64,000 bases of DNA from NCBI RefSeq assembly GCF_040222385.1, contig NZ_JAVKDF010000056.1:177079-241078 (forward strand). Reading direction: 5' to 3'. Source of the DNA: Imperialibacter sp040222385 (GTDB lineage: Bacteria; Bacteroidota; Bacteroidia; Cytophagales; Cyclobacteriaceae). Below the pieces are notes generated by a model, which was given only the letters and a program-made list of their open reading frames with translations, did no database searches and had not been told where the DNA came from. Position numbers and translations under genes: made by a program. Below, one piece after another: positions 61,415 to 64,000 of this stretch (positions are counted from its first letter, which is position 1; each line of letters begins with the position of its first letter).

Positions 61415-62170
61415 CTACTTCACTTCTTTAATCATTGTCCGCATCAATTTGTTGGCGAATATAAAGTCTTTCAATTCCGGTACATCTGCCTGTGCAATGG
61501 TGTCGGTGCTGCCTTCCCATTTTTTTTGTCCCTGATGCATGAACAGGATATAGTCGCCAATCTCCATTACTGAGTTCATGTCGTGGGTAACGACCACCGT
61601 GGTAATGTCGAATTCATAGGTGATCTCCTGAATCAGGTTGTCTATTGTTATCGACGTTTGTGGATCCAGCCCGGAATTGGGCTCATCGCAAAACAGGTAC
61701 TTGGAGTTGTTGACAATGGCCCTGGCAATACCCACCCGCTTTTTCATTCCTCCGCTGACTTCCGATGGCATTTTTTTATTCACGCCAGCCAGCCCCACTC
61801 TTTCGAGACAAAAGTTGACCCTGTCGAGCTTTTCCGCCTGAGGCATCTTGGTAAGTACATTGAGCGGAAACATCACATTGGCCTCCACATTCATGGAATC
61901 GAAGAGCGCTCCGCCCTGAAACAACATGCCTATTTCACGTCTGATATCTGTTCTGAGGCTCTTGTCGCCATGTGTGAAATCCCGTCCGTCGTAGGTCACC
62001 GTTCCCTCATCGGGTTTTACCAGGCCCACAATGCACTTGAGGAGCACACTTTTTCCTGTGCCACTGGCACCAATGATCAGGTTGGTTTTGCCCTTTTCGA
62101 ATCTGCCGGAAATACCATGCAATACGGCCTTTCCGTCGAACGATTTCTTGATGTTTTCTATCTCAATCAT
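61415..62170 (-). CDS. mlaF: Phospholipid ABC transporter ATP-binding protein
   Basis: This 251-residue ABC ATPase has Walker A GASGTGKS, the signature VSGGMKKR and Walker B YLFCDEPNSGLDP. The MKK in the signature and the Q-loop region MLFQGGALFDSM are typical of the MlaF/MKL group. With MlaE it moves phospholipids between the outer and inner membranes to keep outer-membrane asymmetry. It begins 6 bases after the mlaE gene. The MlaD-type substrate-binding protein is not encoded in this window. Confidence 0.92.
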   Translation of the reverse strand: MIEIENIKKSFDGKAVLHGISGRFEKGKTNLIIGASGTGKSVLLKCIVGLVKPDEGTVTYDGRDFTHGDKSLRTDIRREIGMLFQGGALFDSMNVEANVMFPLNVLTKMPQAEKLDRVNFCLERVGLAGVNKKMPSEVSGGMKKRVGIARAIVNNSKYLFCDEPNSGLDPQTSITIDNLIQEITYEFDITTVVVTHDMNSVMEIGDYILFMHQGQKKWEGSTDTIAQADVPELKDFIFANKLMRTMIKEVK

Positions 62171-62176
62171 ATAAAA

Positions 62177-62905
62177 TCAGATAAGAAGTTGAGCAAGTAC
62201 ATAGTCGGCAACCAGAATGGCAATACAGCTATTGTTCACTGCACTGGTACTCGATTTGCCAACTTCCAGTGCTCCACCCACTGTGTAATAGCCTTTGTAA
62301 GCAGAGATGGCAGCTACTAAAAAACCGAAGGCTACTGCCTTGATCAGCGCAAAAGAGACATTGAACTGGACAAATTCGTAACGAATACCGTAAATGTATT
62401 CTGTGCCGGTAAGTACTCCGGTAGCGATCGAAATCAGGTAGCCACCCAGTATAGTCAGAAAGCCTGAAAAAACCACAAGCATGGGGTAGGTGAGGATAGA
62501 CGCAATGATTTTGGGCAACACCAGGTAGGAGGTGGCGTTAATCCCCATCACCTCAAGGGCGTCAATTTGTTCCGTGATCCTCATGGTGCCTAGTTCGCCG
62601 GCGATATTGGAGCCAACTTTACCCGCAAACACAATGGCCATGATGGTAGGCGCAAGTTCGAGCAGGGTCATGTCACGAACTACCATCGATACAATATAAA
62701 GAGGAACCAGCGGACTCACCAGGTTGTAGGCGGTTTGCAGCGTGGTAACGGCGCCCATGAACGTGGCAATGATAGCAAAAAGGGGAAGAGAGTTGTAACC
62801 AATCAGAATGGCCTCATCCACAACTCTCGTGGCGTAAGTCTTAAACGACTCCATGCGGGTAAACTGCTGCCCGAAAAAGATCATGAACTTGCCTATGCTT
62901 TCCAT
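62177..62905 (-). CDS. mlaE: Phospholipid ABC transporter permease
   Basis: This 242-residue permease of the MlaE family (PF02405) has five to six helices. Signatures include the amphipathic start and then VRDMTLLELAPTIMAIVFAG, AGELGTMRITEQIDALEVMG and SYLVLPKIIAS. It forms the membrane core with MlaF. It is the first gene of the pair, divergent from the short-chain dehydrogenase gene. Confidence 0.92.
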   Translation of the reverse strand: MESIGKFMIFFGQQFTRMESFKTYATRVVDEAILIGYNSLPLFAIIATFMGAVTTLQTAYNLVSPLVPLYIVSMVVRDMTLLELAPTIMAIVFAGKVGSNIAGELGTMRITEQIDALEVMGINATSYLVLPKIIASILTYPMLVVFSGFLTILGGYLISIATGVLTGTEYIYGIRYEFVQFNVSFALIKAVAFGFLVAAISAYKGYYTVGGALEVGKSSTSAVNNSCIAILVADYVLAQLLI

Positions 62906-63082
62906 TTGCTCAAATTTGTTCCAAGAAAAAACATCCCCACCGTTAAAGAAAGTTTCGGACAGGAAAAAAGAAGATTAAACTAACTTTCGGGGATATTGGT
63001 TACCCCTGGGGTAGCGCAATTCCACAATTTTAAACAGATTCTGGGACTTAGTTGGTTGAAGATCAGATTAAACGATAGTAAA

Positions 63083-63790
63083 ATGAATAAATTAATTGTT
63101 GTCACCGGGGGCACGAAAGGCATAGGCAGGGGTGTTGTTGAGGCGTTTGTTCAGCATGGGTTTGATGTAGTCACCTGTGCAAGGTCAGAAGACCAGCTTG
63201 CGTCTTTGAAAACGGCGGTAGGCGAGATGGCGCCCAACGCCAAAGTGCACACCTTTAAAGCTGATCTGAGCAAAAGAATTGAGGTTGATGCATTTCTGCA
63301 ATTTGTAAAAGAAACCGGCAGGCCAGTAGACGTGCTCGTCAACAACACGGGTGTATTTATCCCCGGGCAGGTGCATTCTGAAGTGGAGGGCGCATTGGAA
63401 ACAATGATTGACACCAACCTGTACAGTGCTTATCACCTTTCGAGAGGGATTATTCCCGGAATGAAAAAGGTTGGCAAAGGTCACATCTTCAATATTTGTT
63501 CCATTGCCAGCATTGTTGCTTATGCCAATGGGGGCAGCTATGCCATCAGCAAGTTTGCCATGTACGGCATGAGCAAAGTGCTGAGAGAGGAAATGAAGCC
63601 ATTTGGTATCAGGGTGAGTTCGGTGCTGCCCGGAGCGACTTTCACGGCTAGCTGGGAGAAGGCCGACATACCCGAAGAGCGTTTTATTCCCCTAGAAGAT
63701 GTAGCCACTATGGTGTGGGCAGCCTATAGCCTTTCGCCAAGGTCGGTGGTGGAAGATATTGTGGTCCGGCCTCAGCTGGGAGATATTTGA
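63083..63790 (+). CDS. Short-chain dehydrogenase/reductase
   Basis: From the ATG at 63083 the protein is 235 residues with the classical SDR order. NAD(P)-binding GGTKGIGRG comes near the start, then DVLVNNTG, the catalytic Ser in NICSIASIVA and YAISKFAMYG with the active-site Tyr and Lys. The first 30 residues of an earlier in-frame ATG at 62996 precede the Rossmann start and are rejected. An Arg in CARSEDQ after the second strand suggests NADPH. The substrate is unknown. It is divergent from mlaE. Confidence 0.9.
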   Translation: MNKLIVVTGGTKGIGRGVVEAFVQHGFDVVTCARSEDQLASLKTAVGEMAPNAKVHTFKADLSKRIEVDAFLQFVKETGRPVDVLVNNTGVFIPGQVHSEVEGALETMIDTNLYSAYHLSRGIIPGMKKVGKGHIFNICSIASIVAYANGGSYAISKFAMYGMSKVLREEMKPFGIRVSSVLPGATFTASWEKADIPEERFIPLEDVATMVWAAYSLSPRSVVEDIVVRPQLGDI

Positions 63791-64000
63791 TGGTTTTTAA
63801 GGACGGGGCTTGTAGGTGTCGGCACGGCAACTAGCCACCAGGCAAGAGCCGTCAGACACCGGTGGTTATGTTCAGTTAAGTGTGTCATTTTTTAAAAGTT
63901 GGGTTCAAGTCTTTCGGGATATGTCATAGTTAGTATACTTATCACCTTGGTCCATGATACCGGTCTGGACCATTTCTTTTGAACCTTTGAACTGACTAAA
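63791..64000. repeat. Dispersed hairpin element and terminator-like palindrome, no gene
   Basis: 63815-63862 repeats the element seen at 32442-32490: GGTGTCGGCACGGC, about 18 bases, then GCCGTCAGACACC, whose ends pair with a short internal mismatch. TGGTCC (63948-63953) and GGACCA (63967-63972), followed by TTTCTTTT, form a weaker hairpin that could end a transcript from outside or the short-chain dehydrogenase gene. The rest shows nothing recognisable. Confidence 0.7.

Overview
The window looks like chromosome of a member of the Bacteroidota, probably a Cytophagales-type marine or soil bacterium. Evidence: an alternative complex III (act) cluster fused to a caa3-type oxidase cluster in the order usual for that phylum, an alanine/lysine/glutamate-tailed ribosomal protein S1, many lipoproteins, and two promoters of the form TTTG-N19-TAGATTTG, which is the Bacteroidota sigma-A consensus. 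The genus assignment is inference only.

Layout. 1-5574: 5' part of murB (minus), a tandem pair of secreted FAD-dependent oxidoreductase lipoproteins, and a convergent amidohydrolase lipoprotein. 5700-8000: rpsA with its terminator, then tRNA-Cys with its own promoter and terminator. 8164-25112: a long respiratory operon. It holds actABCDEF (quinol:cytochrome c oxidoreductase), then coxB, coxA, heme A synthase, heme O synthase, two subunit III-like proteins and subunit IV, closed by a strong hairpin terminator. After it come a Sco-like protein without copper ligands, a DUF420 protein with an EF-hand-like loop, a small CxxC membrane protein and a DUF983 protein. 25133-32301: a large NtrY-like sensor kinase overlapping a 1169-residue outer-membrane-type protein. 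32302-35210: repeat-rich DNA around a DUF885 metallopeptidase-like gene.

35211-45467 is the main accessory island. It is a type I restriction-modification locus (half-size HsdS, HsdM, full HsdS, HsdR, YgjP-type metallopeptidase). Four unexpected genes sit inside it: a 73-residue protein, a TIR-domain protein with the conserved catalytic glutamate, a DUF3800 RNase H-like protein, and a 175-residue protein that resembles BECR-fold nucleases. Overlapping or nearly abutting genes suggest co-expression and a layered defence system. This is the best candidate for an undescribed system here.

45468-51935 is dominated by repeats: a 23-bp tandem array with a 20-bp perfect palindrome, paired long-arm hairpin elements, and a composite two-hairpin element. 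Between them lie an HU-like protein and an apparently chimeric secreted protein with a C39/papain-like C-terminus followed by a possible immunity partner. 51936-63790: a secreted double WD40 propeller fused to a caspase-like peptidase, a mannonate dehydratase/RspA-type enolase-superfamily protein, an orphan ParA ATPase with an upstream palindrome, a hybrid histidine kinase, a ChaN-like protein, a DUF3817 membrane protein, the MlaF/MlaE lipid transporter pair and a short-chain dehydrogenase. The last 200 bases hold another copy of a dispersed hairpin repeat and no gene.
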